Shown here in pieces: positions 47,395-56,778 of a DNA stretch of 64,000 bases (its first letter is position 1; each line of letters starts with the position of its first letter). Source of the DNA: Verrucomicrobiota bacterium (GTDB taxonomy: Bacteria > Verrucomicrobiota > Verrucomicrobiia > Limisphaerales > JACRJZ01); the NCBI GenBank assembly GCA_016219875.1, contig JACRJZ010000074.1, forward strand, positions 1 to 64,000, read 5' to 3'. The notes beneath the pieces are model-generated. The model was not told the origin of the DNA and made no database searches. It saw nothing but the letters and a program-made list of their open reading frames with translations. The translations under genes and the position numbers were made by a program.

Positions 47395-47897
47395 GCCACC
47401 GCCTCCGTGAGCTTGGTCTTGAGCGCCTTGATTTCGTCGCGCATCTGGGCGGCCTGCTCGAAGTTCTCGTCGGCCACGGCCTTCTCCAGCTTCTTCTGCA
47501 ACGCGCCGAGTTTGTCCTTCAGGTCTTGTGTGCCGCGCAACGCCAGCGGCACCTTGCCCTTGTGGCGCGTGCCCTTGTGCATCGTCTTCAGGAGGCTTTC
47601 CAGCCCTTCAGAAAAGGTGTCATAGCAATGCGCGCAGCCGAGCCGGCCCGCCTTCTTGAAGTCCGCCTGCGTGAAGCCGCACTGCGGGCACTTCAAATCG
47701 CTGCTGCCGGCGGCCTCCTCCATTTCCTGCGACGCGCCCAGGCCGAGCAACAGGTCGGCGAGTGAAAAACCCGTGGGGTCGTTCACGCCTTTCTCTTTGG
47801 CGCAGTCTTCGCAAAGGTCCACCTTCTGCATCTTCTCCCCGGCAATCTGGGTCAGATGGACGGTGGCTTCCTTCTGTTTGCACACGCAACACAACAT
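47391..47897 (-). CDS. mcsA: McsA, zinc-binding activator of McsB
   Basis: A 168-residue protein with four Cys pairs (CCVCKQKE, CEDCAKE, CPQCGFT, CAHCYDTF), expected to bind two zinc ions, and a C-terminal UVR motif (KLEKAVADENFEQAAQMRDEIKALK). McsA activates McsB and links it to ClpC. The ATG at 47897 (MLCCVCK) was chosen over one 14 codons upstream because the family starts at the first Cys pair. The stop overlaps the mcsB start by 4 bp. Confidence 0.93.
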   Translation of the reverse strand: MLCCVCKQKEATVHLTQIAGEKMQKVDLCEDCAKEKGVNDPTGFSLADLLLGLGASQEMEEAAGSSDLKCPQCGFTQADFKKAGRLGCAHCYDTFSEGLESLLKTMHKGTRHKGKVPLALRGTQDLKDKLGALQKKLEKAVADENFEQAAQMRDEIKALKTKLTEAVA

Positions 47898-48078
47898 AAA
47901 ATCCAGTTCGTATATCGGCCCAACGGCGGCCTGAGTCAAGGCGCGGCCCGTCCTGGCGCACGGATCGGATGATAGGAACCCAGCCGGTTTCTACAACAGG
48001 GAAAGCGAGCGCCGGCGGGCAAACGGGCGAACGCGTGTTCGCCAAGGGTCGGTGTCATGGGCCGGAGTGCCGGTGGTG

Positions 48079-48096
48079 CACACTTTTAAAAGTGTG
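48079..48096. promoter_or_regulatory. perfect 18-bp palindrome CACACTTTTAAAAGTGTG
   Basis: An isolated, perfectly symmetric A/T-rich site in GC-rich DNA, 182 bp upstream of mcsA and about 400 bp upstream of the aldolase-like gene, which diverges from it. It could be a repressor operator or a small repeat. The rest of the gap 47898-48501 holds only the palindromic element at 48183. Confidence 0.4.
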
Positions 48097-48182
48097 AACT
48101 GCCGCCGTGCGACACCAACGATCCGCGAGGTCGCAGAACCGCCAATCGCGGGACGCTCCGGCGGTTGAACTGAAACCAGGCA

Positions 48183-48313
48183 GTGGGACAGGCGTCGCGC
48201 CTGTTTCCGTTATCAGCGGCGGCTCCAATGCGCCCATGAGGCGTGACCTGAAGCGATCACCGAACGGTGAGTGAAACCCTCGATAATGGAGACAGGCGCG
48301 CCGCCTGTCCCAC
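48183..48313. repeat. GTGGGACAGGCGTCGCGCC palindromic element, long form
   Basis: The ends (GTGGGACAGGCGTCGCGCC and its near complement at 48291-48313) are inverted, enclosing about 90 bp. The reverse complement of the right two thirds matches 61471-61554. The short form is at 43456-43523. Confidence 0.75.
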
Positions 48314-48501
48314 AGGCTCGCTGGCGCTCTCGTTGAAGGTTTCGACTGTATTGTTACGGTTGAGCCTAGGCTCCACCTGCCCCACCACGTTGTCTCACCG
48401 CGCCGGGCCCATGTTGCGCCGTTGACAGTTCCCAAGCGCGCCCCCATCGTCCCGCCACGATGAAGTGACCATTGAGCCGCGCTCGGAATCGTTTCGCCGC
48501 C

Positions 48502-49791
48502 ATGACCAAATCGCTCGACACCAAACTCGCCGCCATCAAAGCCAGCCGCGCTTCCCGCGCGTTCATCCTCGCCGACGCCAAGGACGCCGACATGGCCTTC
48601 GGCGTGCGCGCCGCGGGGCCGCGGTCCTACCTCTCCGCCCAAGGCGCGCGTCCGGCGCAGTTTTCACCGGAAGTCTGGACGCGGGAAGAGTTCGGCTACC
48701 GCAACCTGCCGGAGTTCCTCGACATCATCCGCGAAATCACGCGCCAAGGCTTGGTGGACATCATGCTCATGTCCGCCTATGTGAATGACCTGCTCGCCAT
48801 CAAGGAAGGGTTGTTCAAGGACTCGCACGTGACGCCGGCGGCAAGAGCCAACGACACCACTGACGTTTGGGCCGCGCGCCACGGCAGCTACACCAAAGAA
48901 GCGGCCCAGCCGTTCCGCAGCGCGAGCATCGACCACATCCAGTGTGGCCAAGTCGAGTGCGACCGCAGCAGCGACGAGTTTCCCGGCGCGAACCTCGGCC
49001 TTTACAGCGTCACCTGGGTCAACGATCTCGACAACGACCGCCGCACGCTGGAAGCCTTCAAGGCCTTTCGCGAAGAAGCCGAGCGGAAGCGGTTTCGTTA
49101 CTTCTTGGAAGTCTTCGATCCCAATGTCGCTAGCGGCATCCCGCTGGAGAAGCTGGGCGAGTTCATCAACGACAACATCCTCCGCACGCTGGCCGGCGTG
49201 CCGGAAGCGGGCCGGCCGCTCTTTCTGAAAATCGTTTATCACGGGCCGCGCGCGATGGAGGAGTTGTGCCAGTACGATTCGAACATGGTCGTGGGCATCC
49301 TCGGCGGCGGCGCGGGCACGACCTACGACGCCTTCCGGCTCATCCACGACGCGCAGAAATACGGCGCCCGCGTCGCGCTCTTCGGCCGCAAGATCAACCA
49401 CGCCGAGCACCAGCTTGCGTTCATCGAGATGCTGAGGCTCATCACGGACGGCAAGCTCTCGCCGGACGAAGCCGTGCGCGCCTACCACGGCGTTTTGCAG
49501 GGCAAGGGCCTCAAGCCCCATCGCCCGCTCGACAAGGACCTCGAGCTCACCGATCAGGCCATGAGCTACGGCGGGGAAACGCGACGGGCCACCGTCGAAG
49601 TGCGGAACAATCCACTCGCGTCGGCCCGCGCGGAAGTGCCGGCCCGTGCTGTGGCCGCGGCTCCACGGTCTTCGCCTGCCAGCGAAAGCTCGTGGCCCAC
49701 GTTGTCGGACGGCACGCCCGACTTCGCGAAGATGAATTCCGAGCAGCGCCAGGCTTACGATGAATGGCGGCTGAAGCGCGTCTTCGGCTGA
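48502..49791 (+). CDS. aldolase-like (beta/alpha)8 protein, function unknown
   Basis: A 429-residue soluble protein. Alternating beta/alpha segments such as GLVDIMLMSAYVNDLLAI, RYFLEVFDPN, PLFLKIVYHGPRAMEELCQYDSNMVVGILGGGAGTTYDAFRLIHDAQKYGARVALFGRKINHAE suggest a class I aldolase-like barrel, with the glycine-rich GGGAGTT and ALFGRKI near a phosphate-binding end. The lysine in FLKIVYHG could be the Schiff-base residue, which is inference. Residues after about 375 are low-complexity and then end in NSEQRQAYDEWRLKRVFG. It heads a run of three genes with GxGYxYP and esterase proteins, which suggests carbohydrate use. Confidence 0.6.
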   Translation: MTKSLDTKLAAIKASRASRAFILADAKDADMAFGVRAAGPRSYLSAQGARPAQFSPEVWTREEFGYRNLPEFLDIIREITRQGLVDIMLMSAYVNDLLAIKEGLFKDSHVTPAARANDTTDVWAARHGSYTKEAAQPFRSASIDHIQCGQVECDRSSDEFPGANLGLYSVTWVNDLDNDRRTLEAFKAFREEAERKRFRYFLEVFDPNVASGIPLEKLGEFINDNILRTLAGVPEAGRPLFLKIVYHGPRAMEELCQYDSNMVVGILGGGAGTTYDAFRLIHDAQKYGARVALFGRKINHAEHQLAFIEMLRLITDGKLSPDEAVRAYHGVLQGKGLKPHRPLDKDLELTDQAMSYGGETRRATVEVRNNPLASARAEVPARAVAAAPRSSPASESSWPTLSDGTPDFAKMNSEQRQAYDEWRLKRVFG

Positions 49792-49837
49792 CGGCCTTGC
49801 CCGGCCCCGGCCCAGCCGCGCCAAAATTTCGTCCGCC

Positions 49838-51709
49838 ATGCGAACTCTCTTGTGGCTGCTGCTCATCGGATGGCTCGCCACTTACTCCGTTGCCGCGGGT
49901 GAGTCGCGTCCGCCCAAGGAAATCTGGACCTTCGACGCGCAACCCTTGCAGGCGCTGGACCTCCGGCAGCCCGAAAACGCTCGTCGGATTTGGGACACGA
50001 TGCATCTGCTCGCGGCCTTGCAGGGTTTGGCCAACCGCGAGTCGCCCCGGCTTTACGTGTACTACTGCCGGCAGTTTGGCGTGGAGACGGACCGGTTCTG
50101 GATGGATTGGTTCCGAGGCGAAGACGGCTGGCTGCGCAACTCGGAAGCCCGTCCGTTGGCCGATCTGGATGCGCTGCTCACGAAGTTCCACGACGCGTTC
50201 GACGGCTTGGTGGTGTATGACGGAAATGTTCCCGCCACGGCCAACGTCGCTTCCACCGCGGCCGGCGTGGAGCGTTTGCTCCCGGTGCGCCACGACGCCG
50301 CAACCAACTCGCTCTTCACGCGCCTCACTCAACAACATCGCCTGCCGGTGAAGCTCTGGCTCGTGCAGCCGGATGGTTCGGCAAAGTTTACTGGTCGCGG
50401 ACGCATCCGGGACCTGAATGAACTCTCCAGCGGCAGCGCCAAAGCCGACGCCCATCGCTGGGCCATGCGCCGTTATCTCCAAGCGGGTCGTTGTGGCGTG
50501 GGCGTGGCAGCCTACTATGTCGATGCCTTCTGGCTGCATCGCGCGCGCCAGGCCCAGGCGGACATGCACACGCTCTCGAACCACGACTGGTTCATCGCCC
50601 GCCGCGCGTTCTTCTTCGACCTCGCGCCGTGGGGCGACGAAGCGCCCGTCGATGATCCCACCCAACCGCTCGGCACAGACAAGCGTTGCCTGCTGGAAGT
50701 CTTGCGGCTGCTTTACGACAAGGCCGGCGGCGGCGTGGTCCGCATCGGTGGCTTTCCGCCGTGGCCGTTCAAGTACACCACGCACGGCGGCGCGGGCCGA
50801 CACGAAGGCGTGCCGACCGAATGGGAATTCACCCGCCTGATCTCCCAGTTCAATGCCTACAAGGAAGCCGACGCGGCGGGCTTGGGCGCCATCGCCAACG
50901 CTTCGTTCACCCACCATTACCCGCTGCGGCCGCGTTACCCGCAGCCGAACCCGAAACCAACGCTCGCGAATTGGCGCTCGCGCGGCTGGGTGGACGCTGC
51001 GGGCAAGGTCGCCCCGCGGCTCTTCGTCGGGCACTACGTCGGCGACTACGACTCGCCCTCCTGGCTCTATAAGGCCGTGCCGGCGTTCTTCCGCGACGCC
51101 AAACGCGTATCGGTGCCGTTGGGCTGGGCGTTCGACCCGAACCTCGCGGATCGCGCGCCGCAGGCAATGGCGTTCGCGTATCGGCACGCGACATCGAATG
51201 ACTTCTTCATCGCGGGCGACTCCGGTGCCGGCTATGTGAATCCACGCGCGCTCACGATCCGGCCCGACTCAGGATTGCCTTCGGGTCTGCGCGCCTGGGA
51301 GGAACACTGCCGGCGCTACTATGCGCGCTGGGACATGACCATCACGGGCTTCATGCTGGACGGCGCGGCGGGCGCGTCCACGGAGACGGAGTTTGCCTCC
51401 TTCCGCCACTTCAGTCCCGATGGCGCCGGCACGCATTTCGAGAAAGGGCCAGCTCTACATGCGGGTTTGGCCACTTGCCCGGAACGGGATTTGCCGGACT
51501 CCGCCGAGGCCGCAGCACGGTTCATCGCAGAAAAGGCGAAAGCGGCGCGCGGCCAAGCGGCGTTCCTCTGGGCGCGCAGCATTCTCAAGTCGCCTACCTG
51601 GTACGCTGAAGTGTCGCGCCTGTTGCGGGAGCGGCACCCGGAGGCCGCGGTCGAGGTCGTGGATCCTTACACGTTCTTCGGCCTGATCCGTGTTCATCTG
51701 GGCGGCTGA
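49838..51709 (+). CDS. exported GxGYxYP-domain protein (putative glycoside hydrolase)
   Basis: A 623-residue protein with a signal peptide (MRTLLWLLLIGWLATYSVAAG). WDTMHLLAALQGLANRESPRLYVYY is the typical start of this family, and the signature is GDSGAGYVNPRAL (GxGYxxP). PHRLFVGHYVGDYDSPSWLYKAVP-like and WAFDPNLADRAPQ segments are conserved neighbours. The family is predicted to be glycosidase-like but lacks a proven activity. It lies 46 bp after the aldolase-like gene and 93 bp before an esterase, both on the same strand. Confidence 0.85.
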   Translation: MRTLLWLLLIGWLATYSVAAGESRPPKEIWTFDAQPLQALDLRQPENARRIWDTMHLLAALQGLANRESPRLYVYYCRQFGVETDRFWMDWFRGEDGWLRNSEARPLADLDALLTKFHDAFDGLVVYDGNVPATANVASTAAGVERLLPVRHDAATNSLFTRLTQQHRLPVKLWLVQPDGSAKFTGRGRIRDLNELSSGSAKADAHRWAMRRYLQAGRCGVGVAAYYVDAFWLHRARQAQADMHTLSNHDWFIARRAFFFDLAPWGDEAPVDDPTQPLGTDKRCLLEVLRLLYDKAGGGVVRIGGFPPWPFKYTTHGGAGRHEGVPTEWEFTRLISQFNAYKEADAAGLGAIANASFTHHYPLRPRYPQPNPKPTLANWRSRGWVDAAGKVAPRLFVGHYVGDYDSPSWLYKAVPAFFRDAKRVSVPLGWAFDPNLADRAPQAMAFAYRHATSNDFFIAGDSGAGYVNPRALTIRPDSGLPSGLRAWEEHCRRYYARWDMTITGFMLDGAAGASTETEFASFRHFSPDGAGTHFEKGPALHAGLATCPERDLPDSAEAAARFIAEKAKAARGQAAFLWARSILKSPTWYAEVSRLLRERHPEAAVEVVDPYTFFGLIRVHLGG

Positions 51710-51802
51710 TCGTGAGGCGCGGCGCGGGCGGTGATTTCGTTTCGCCGTCGCCGATTTTTGACGTTACGAACGAAGCCGACTCGGCTACAGGTGAACGCCG
51801 CT

Positions 51803-52951
51803 ATGACAACCAATTCTCTCTCGCTGGCGCTCGTGCTGACCACTGCCGTCGCTGCCCTGGCCGCAGACACGCCAACTTCCACTCCGCCGTCCACCAACAC
51901 CGCCGCTCCGGCGCGGCGCTTTCCGCCGGCGGTGCGCTCGCCGGAAATCCAGCCGGATCGTCGCGTGACGTTCCGCCTGCGTGCGCCTAAGGCCACCGAG
52001 GTCATCGTCAATGGCCAGTGGCCCAACGGCCGCGCGCCGATGACGAAAGACACCAACGGAGTCTGGAGCGTCACGGCGGGACCACTCGAGCCGGGCGTCT
52101 GGGAATACAGCTTCCAGGTGGACGGCTTGACGATGATCGATCCCGGCAACCCGCAGATCAAACCGATGCGCGAGCCGCGCACCAGCATCCTCCACCGGCC
52201 GGGCCAGCCGCCGTTGATCCACGACTTCCAGGACGTGCCGCACGGCGTCGTGCGCCAGCACACTTACCAATCGAAATCGTTAGGGCGGTTGCGCGAGTTC
52301 GCGGTGTACACGCCGCCGGGCTACGACCAACCGACGACGGCGAAGTACCCGGCGCTCTACCTCCAGCACGGCTCCGGCGACAACCAGGCCACGTGGACCG
52401 TCCACGGCAAGGCGCACTGGATCTTCGACAACCTCATCGCCCAAGGCCGCGCCAAGCCGATGGTGGTGGTGATGATGGATGGCCACGCCGCACCGCCCGG
52501 AGATCGCTCGTCCGGCTTGCAGAGCAACACCAGCCTCTTTGAGCGGGACTTGCTGGAAGACGTCCTGCCGTTCGTCGAAGTCAACTATCGGGTGAAGACC
52601 GACGCCGCCCACCGTGGCATCGTGGGTCTAAGCATGGGCGGCGGACAATCGCTCACCATCGGGCTGAACCACGCGGATCGGTTCGCCTGGGTAGGTGGCT
52701 TCAGTTCCGCCGTGCCGTCGCGCGAGACGGTTGGCAGCGCGCTGGACAACGCCGAGGCCACGAACCAGAAACTGAAACTGCTCTGGATTGGCTGTGGCAA
52801 AGACGACTTCCTCCTCAAGCGGAACGAGGACTTCATCGCGCTGCTGAAGGAGAAGAACCTCCGGCACGAGTGGCGTTTGACCGAAGGCAACCACAGTTGG
52901 CCCGTCTGGCGGACCTACCTGGCCGAGTTCGCGCCGAAGCTGTTTCAGTGA
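51803..52951 (+). CDS. secreted esterase with N-terminal E-set domain
   Basis: A 382-residue exported enzyme (signal peptide MTTNSLSLALVLTTAVAALAAD). The N-terminal CBM48/E-set-like domain is VTFRLRAPKATEVIVNG...GVWEYSFQVDG. The alpha/beta-hydrolase domain has REFAVYTPPGYD, YPALYLQHGSGDN, VVVMMDGHA, the nucleophile motif GLSMGGG, a likely acid in WIGCGKDD and the histidine in EGNHSWPVWR. This is the esterase D / feruloyl-esterase (XynZ-like) layout, so it probably removes acyl groups from plant or algal polysaccharide. The ATG at 51803 is the one that begins a signal peptide. Confidence 0.88.
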   Translation: MTTNSLSLALVLTTAVAALAADTPTSTPPSTNTAAPARRFPPAVRSPEIQPDRRVTFRLRAPKATEVIVNGQWPNGRAPMTKDTNGVWSVTAGPLEPGVWEYSFQVDGLTMIDPGNPQIKPMREPRTSILHRPGQPPLIHDFQDVPHGVVRQHTYQSKSLGRLREFAVYTPPGYDQPTTAKYPALYLQHGSGDNQATWTVHGKAHWIFDNLIAQGRAKPMVVVMMDGHAAPPGDRSSGLQSNTSLFERDLLEDVLPFVEVNYRVKTDAAHRGIVGLSMGGGQSLTIGLNHADRFAWVGGFSSAVPSRETVGSALDNAEATNQKLKLLWIGCGKDDFLLKRNEDFIALLKEKNLRHEWRLTEGNHSWPVWRTYLAEFAPKLFQ

Positions 52952-53060
52952 ATGATGTCGGATCCGGATTGGCGGCGCGCGGACGAGGTCGAGCGCCCAC
53001 CATTGGAATTAGGAAATGCCTGTTAGCGAGGTGACGGCCTTCTGCGTTGCGTCACCCAAT

Positions 53061-53831
53061 TCAGGCGGCTTCCCGCTCCAGATACGGCAGTCCGTTCTGC
53101 TTGAACTCTTCGAGAGACGTGAATTGCTTGTCGCAAGCGTTGGTGAGGCGATTGCGGTCCTTGCGCCCGAGCTTGTCGATGTCCTCATGCACGGCGATGC
53201 TCTTGAATTTCAAGCTGTGCCGCTGGAACTCCAGGCAACTGATGGTCGCGAGACGGGCGCGGTTGGCATCCTTGACCGCGAAGAGGTAGAGCGGCACGCC
53301 GTTGGGGCGCAGTTCCCAGTCCACTTCGAGGTCGTCACGATCCGGCAGAGGCAGCACCTTTTCCTTCGGATTGAACCGGGGAAGTTGTTCCTGCACGAAA
53401 CCGGCCAGCATTTCCTCGAACAGACTCGCCAGCACCTCGCGCTTGAAGTAGCGCATGTTGCACACCTTGGAAACGGCTTGTGAGAATTGGAGCAGCGCCA
53501 TGTACAGTGAAGATGGCGTCGCTTCCATCGATAGCTCGCCGTTCTCCTCCGCAACACCGTTCTCGGCCAGGATGCGATGGAATATTCTTTGCTTATTGGG
53601 TGTGTCGATCTCAAAGGTGTAGGAAAGCCGCATGAGGGTTAGACCGTGGTCACACACGCGGATATTCTGGTCCGGGCTAGCCATCCCGCTCTTCGGGAGG
53701 TCGAGAAAAATGTCCATCATGTCTCCGTCCTCATGGAAGAGCGGGGCAACGAGTTGAACCACGCCGAGACGCTTTTCGCGCACGGCGACATGAGAGTTGA
53801 ACTGCTCTCGCAGTAAATCGACAGCGTTCAT
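53061..53831 (-). CDS. DUF1828-type protein, second gene of a coupled pair
   Basis: A 256-residue soluble protein. VAVREKRLGVVQLVAPLFHEDGDMMDIFLDL and IRVCDHGLTLMRLSYTFEIDTPNKQRIFHRILAENG match the DUF1828 pattern. The remaining 140 residues (FKREVLASLFEEMLAGFVQEQLP...EVDWELRP.GVPLYLFAVKDANRARLATISCLEF) look like the usual DUF1829 partner domain. No enzymatic motif is obvious. The gene starts inside the stop of the preceding gene (ATGA, 53828-53831). Base composition is visibly less GC-rich than its neighbours, which suggests transfer. Confidence 0.7.
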   Translation of the reverse strand: MNAVDLLREQFNSHVAVREKRLGVVQLVAPLFHEDGDMMDIFLDLPKSGMASPDQNIRVCDHGLTLMRLSYTFEIDTPNKQRIFHRILAENGVAEENGELSMEATPSSLYMALLQFSQAVSKVCNMRYFKREVLASLFEEMLAGFVQEQLPRFNPKEKVLPLPDRDDLEVDWELRPNGVPLYLFAVKDANRARLATISCLEFQRHSLKFKSIAVHEDIDKLGRKDRNRLTNACDKQFTSLEEFKQNGLPYLEREAA

Positions 53832-54352
53832 GATTCGCCAACCGTAATATTTCTGGTCGTCCGGTCTTCCGCAGGGGCAAAACTCAATAAACCCTGACTC
53901 AGGCCCGGAAAATGGTCATCGGACTTTTCCACCTGAACAGTAACGCAGAAATGGGCCAACGCCTCCCGGAAGGAGGCGTAGGCCTTCGTTTCCTCGATGT
54001 GCCGGGGTTCCATGATTCCGGTGTTGATGTCGTCCGCTTTGCTCCGGTGGATATGGAAAACAGCATGATGCGGTTGGACTCGCTCCCCGCCGTGCTGACC
54101 GTTGCAGCGGATGAGTTGGAAGCTGCCGGGTTCTTCGTTGGGCAGGTACATCAAACCAATGGAGAAGTTCTCAGGAAATTCATCGCTTTGGCGCATGAAC
54201 ACGCGGAATTCGTGCTTCCCATCCGTGGATTTCAAAGTCATGTCGTTGCGCTTCATCTTTCCGTCGAGACGCATTTCTCGACGTGGCGGATCAATCACCT
54301 GTTTGGGGCAGGCGATGAGGTTCTTCAATTCCTCGTCCGTGAAGGTTCTCAT
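53828..54352 (-). CDS. DUF6978-like protein, first gene of the coupled pair
   Basis: A 174-residue soluble protein: FTDEELKNLIACPKQVIDPPRREM, NDMTLKSTDGKHEFRVFMRQSDEFPENFSIGLMYLP, LIRCNGQHGG and AVFHIHRSKAD. The pattern (enFSIGL, RxNG, hHIH) is that of DUF6978, assigned from memory. The HIH triplet might be functional. It is translationally coupled to the DUF1828 gene. No helix-turn-helix or nuclease motif is seen. Confidence 0.65.
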   Translation of the reverse strand: MRTFTDEELKNLIACPKQVIDPPRREMRLDGKMKRNDMTLKSTDGKHEFRVFMRQSDEFPENFSIGLMYLPNEEPGSFQLIRCNGQHGGERVQPHHAVFHIHRSKADDINTGIMEPRHIEETKAYASFREALAHFCVTVQVEKSDDHFPGLSQGLLSFAPAEDRTTRNITVGES

Positions 54353-54676
54353 GATTCAGTCACGTTGCGATTTCTGGTTCAGTGTCGGCGAGATGTTGCC
54401 GAAAAGTGTTCCGAACCACCAGCAACTTTTGAGAAAGGCGGCACCCTTCTCCACAAGTCTCGCGGTGAGAGTAGAGGGAGCCGATGCGTTCAGGACGCCG
54501 CAGAATTCGACCGGGCACGGTGTCACCATGGTACGCTAAGCCGTTGTGTTGTTTCCGCTACGGAAAGTGAATAAGCAGCAAGCAGAGGAGTGACAGTAAG
54601 GCCGCACGCTATCGGCACGCTGTTGAAAACCCCACGCAGGCCGCGTGCGTTCCCCGCTCAACTTCGGGTTGCGACC
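54353..54676. other. gap without recognisable gene
   Basis: This 324-bp space between the DUF pair and ndk has mixed base composition and only short, unconvincing frames on either strand. I see no RNA gene or long repeat in it. It would contain the promoter of the DUF pair. Confidence 0.5.
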
Positions 54677-55117
54677 TCACTCCTCCCCAAACCAAATCGC
54701 CATCTCCCGCTCCACGGATGCCACGGAGTCTGCCGCGTGGACGAGGTTGTCCGCGGCGCGGTTCTCCGCGTCGGCCTGGTCGATGGTGTCGTTGCCGAAA
54801 TCGCCGCGGACGGTGCCGGCGGGCGCGGCCAGCGGGTCGGTGGGACCGGTGAGGGCGCGGACTTTCTGGATGGCGTTCGGGCCGGACAGGAGGACTGCGA
54901 TGAAGAGCTTGCCTTGCAGGGACGCCGTGGTGCGGCGGAACGCGCGTTCGTTGCGCGGCTTCAGGTCCGCGTAGTGCGCTTCGAGTTGCTCCAAGCTGGG
55001 GCGGACGCTGCGGCATTTCTCGATGCACAACTTCGCCGCCTCGAATCGGGCGAGGATGGCGCCGGCCAGGCCGCGGTCAATGGCGTCGGGTTTCAACAGA
55101 ATCAGGGTCCTCTGCAT
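54677..55117 (-). CDS. ndk: nucleoside diphosphate kinase
   Basis: A 146-residue enzyme that transfers phosphate from ATP to other (d)NDPs through a phosphohistidine. MQRTLILLKPDAIDRGLAG is the family start, NERAF is present, and GTVRGDFG leads to the active-site histidine H127 in NLVHAADSVASVEREMAIWF. The usual serine after it (HGSDS) is HAADS here. Full family length. The start at 55117 was chosen because upstream codons do not resemble the family. Confidence 0.94.
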   Translation of the reverse strand: MQRTLILLKPDAIDRGLAGAILARFEAAKLCIEKCRSVRPSLEQLEAHYADLKPRNERAFRRTTASLQGKLFIAVLLSGPNAIQKVRALTGPTDPLAAPAGTVRGDFGNDTIDQADAENRAADNLVHAADSVASVEREMAIWFGEE

Positions 55118-55207
55118 AGACGGGGCGATTTCTAGGCGCGACAGACCGCCGGAGCAAGCACGATGTCTCGCCTTGCCGGGCGCGGGGTTTTGGCTCAGAC
55201 ATGCGGC

Positions 55208-56641
55208 ATGAACTTCCGTCTTCTGGTTTGTCTGGCCGCGTCGCTGGCGGCGCTCAACACGGCCCAAACGGCGGTCACGCCCCCGGCGCGGCCCAACCTT
55301 CTCTGGCTCGTGGCTGAGGACTTTGGCCCGCATCTCGGCTGTTACGGGACCAAAGAGGTGTGGACGCCGAACCTCGATCAGATGGCGCGCGACGGCGTGC
55401 GTTGCACGCGCCTCTACACGACCGCGCCCGTTTGCTCGCCTAGCCGCTCGGCGTTCATGACCGGCATGTACGCCACAACCATCGGAGCGCACAACCATCG
55501 TTCGCATCGTGATGACGGCTACCAACTGCCCGCCGGCGTGCGCGTGCTCACGGATTGGTTGCGCGACGCCGGCTACTTTACGGCCAACGTGGTCGAGTTG
55601 CCCGCGGCTTGCAGCTTTCGCGGCACCGGCAAGACGGACTGGAACTTCACCTACACCGGCCAGCCGTTTGACTCGAGGAAGTGGAGCGACTTGAAATCAC
55701 ATCAGCCGTTTTTCGCACAGATCAATTTCCAGGAAACCCACCGCAAGTTCCGCGCGCCGAAGAAAGCCGATCCCGCCAAGGTGGAACTTCCGCCCTACTA
55801 CCCCGATCACCCGGTCGCGCGCGCGGATTGGGCCGAGTACCTCGACGCCGCCACGGAACTGGACCGCAAAGTGGGCCTCGTCCTCCAACAACTCGAAACC
55901 GACGGGCTGGCCCGCAACACGGTCGTGGTCTTCTTCGGCGACAACGGCCAGGCCCACGTGCGCGGAAAGCAGTTCTGTTACGAGAGCGGGCTGCTCGTGC
56001 CCATGATCATCCGCTGGTCGAAGGACTTTCCTGCGCCCCAGCAGATCCGGCCCGGCGCGGTGGACAGCCGCCTGCTCGCCGCTATCGACCTCGCGCCCAC
56101 GATGCTCGACCTCGCCGGCGCGCCCAAGCCGGCGAAGATGGAGGGCCAGATTTTCCTTGGCGACCGCGCCGCACCGCCGCGCGAGTTCGTTTTCGGCGCC
56201 CGCGACCGTTGCGACGAAACCGTGTTCCGCTTCCGCACGGCCCGCGATGCGCGCTACCGCTACATCCGCAACTTCACGCCGGATCGGCCGTTCCTCCAAA
56301 CGAACGACTACAAGGAGCGGTCGTATCCCGTCTGGAACTTGCTGAAGGAACTGAACACCGCGGGGAAACTCACCCCACCGCAGGCGATTCTCTGCGCACC
56401 CACGATGCCTGAGGAAGAACTCTACGATCTCGACGCCGACCCACACGAGATCGCCAACCTCGCCAAATCCACCCAGGCCGAACACCAGGCGGCGCTCCGA
56501 CGGTTGCGCGCCGCGATGGAGCGATGGATCGAGGACAGCCACGATCAAGGGCGGCAACTGGAGCCGGCTGACATCGCAGCGCGGAAAGGCGCAACCAAGG
56601 TGGACACGGCGCCCGCCGAGAGCACGAAACGAAGCCAATAG
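55208..56641 (+). CDS. secreted sulfatase
   Basis: A 477-residue exported arylsulfatase-type enzyme (signal peptide MNFRLLVCLAASLAALNTAQTA). Metal ligands begin with the Asp in LVAEDFGPHLGCYG. C76-SPSR80 is the CxPSR motif whose cysteine becomes formylglycine. VFFGDNGQAH holds the second acidic pair, and EELYDLDADPHEIANL is the common C-terminal motif. EDFGPHLGCYG suggests the N-sulfoglucosamine-sulfohydrolase-like subgroup, which is inference. No sulfatase-maturating enzyme is in the window. Confidence 0.93.
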   Translation: MNFRLLVCLAASLAALNTAQTAVTPPARPNLLWLVAEDFGPHLGCYGTKEVWTPNLDQMARDGVRCTRLYTTAPVCSPSRSAFMTGMYATTIGAHNHRSHRDDGYQLPAGVRVLTDWLRDAGYFTANVVELPAACSFRGTGKTDWNFTYTGQPFDSRKWSDLKSHQPFFAQINFQETHRKFRAPKKADPAKVELPPYYPDHPVARADWAEYLDAATELDRKVGLVLQQLETDGLARNTVVVFFGDNGQAHVRGKQFCYESGLLVPMIIRWSKDFPAPQQIRPGAVDSRLLAAIDLAPTMLDLAGAPKPAKMEGQIFLGDRAAPPREFVFGARDRCDETVFRFRTARDARYRYIRNFTPDRPFLQTNDYKERSYPVWNLLKELNTAGKLTPPQAILCAPTMPEEELYDLDADPHEIANLAKSTQAEHQAALRRLRAAMERWIEDSHDQGRQLEPADIAARKGATKVDTAPAESTKRSQ

Positions 56642-56684
56642 CCTCAGGCCCCGCCAGCCGGACAAATCGCGTCAGGTGCGCTTC

Positions 56685-56771
56685 GTTCAAAACCGTAGCA
56701 GCCGACGTGAGGAGAGTCTGTTTCCGTTGGAGTTTGAGCCTCCTCACGTCGGCTGCTACGGGGTTTTGAAA
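56685..56771. repeat. GTAGCAGCCGACGTGAGG palindromic element
   Basis: The arms run inward from TTCAAAACC / GGGGTTTTGAA and contain GTAGCAGCCGACGTGAGGAG and its complement. The core is AGTCTGTTTCCGTTGGAGTT. Other copies are at 35270 and in the kinase gene (12892). A second element family follows after 7 bp. Confidence 0.85.
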
Positions 56772-56778
56772 TCGCCCA

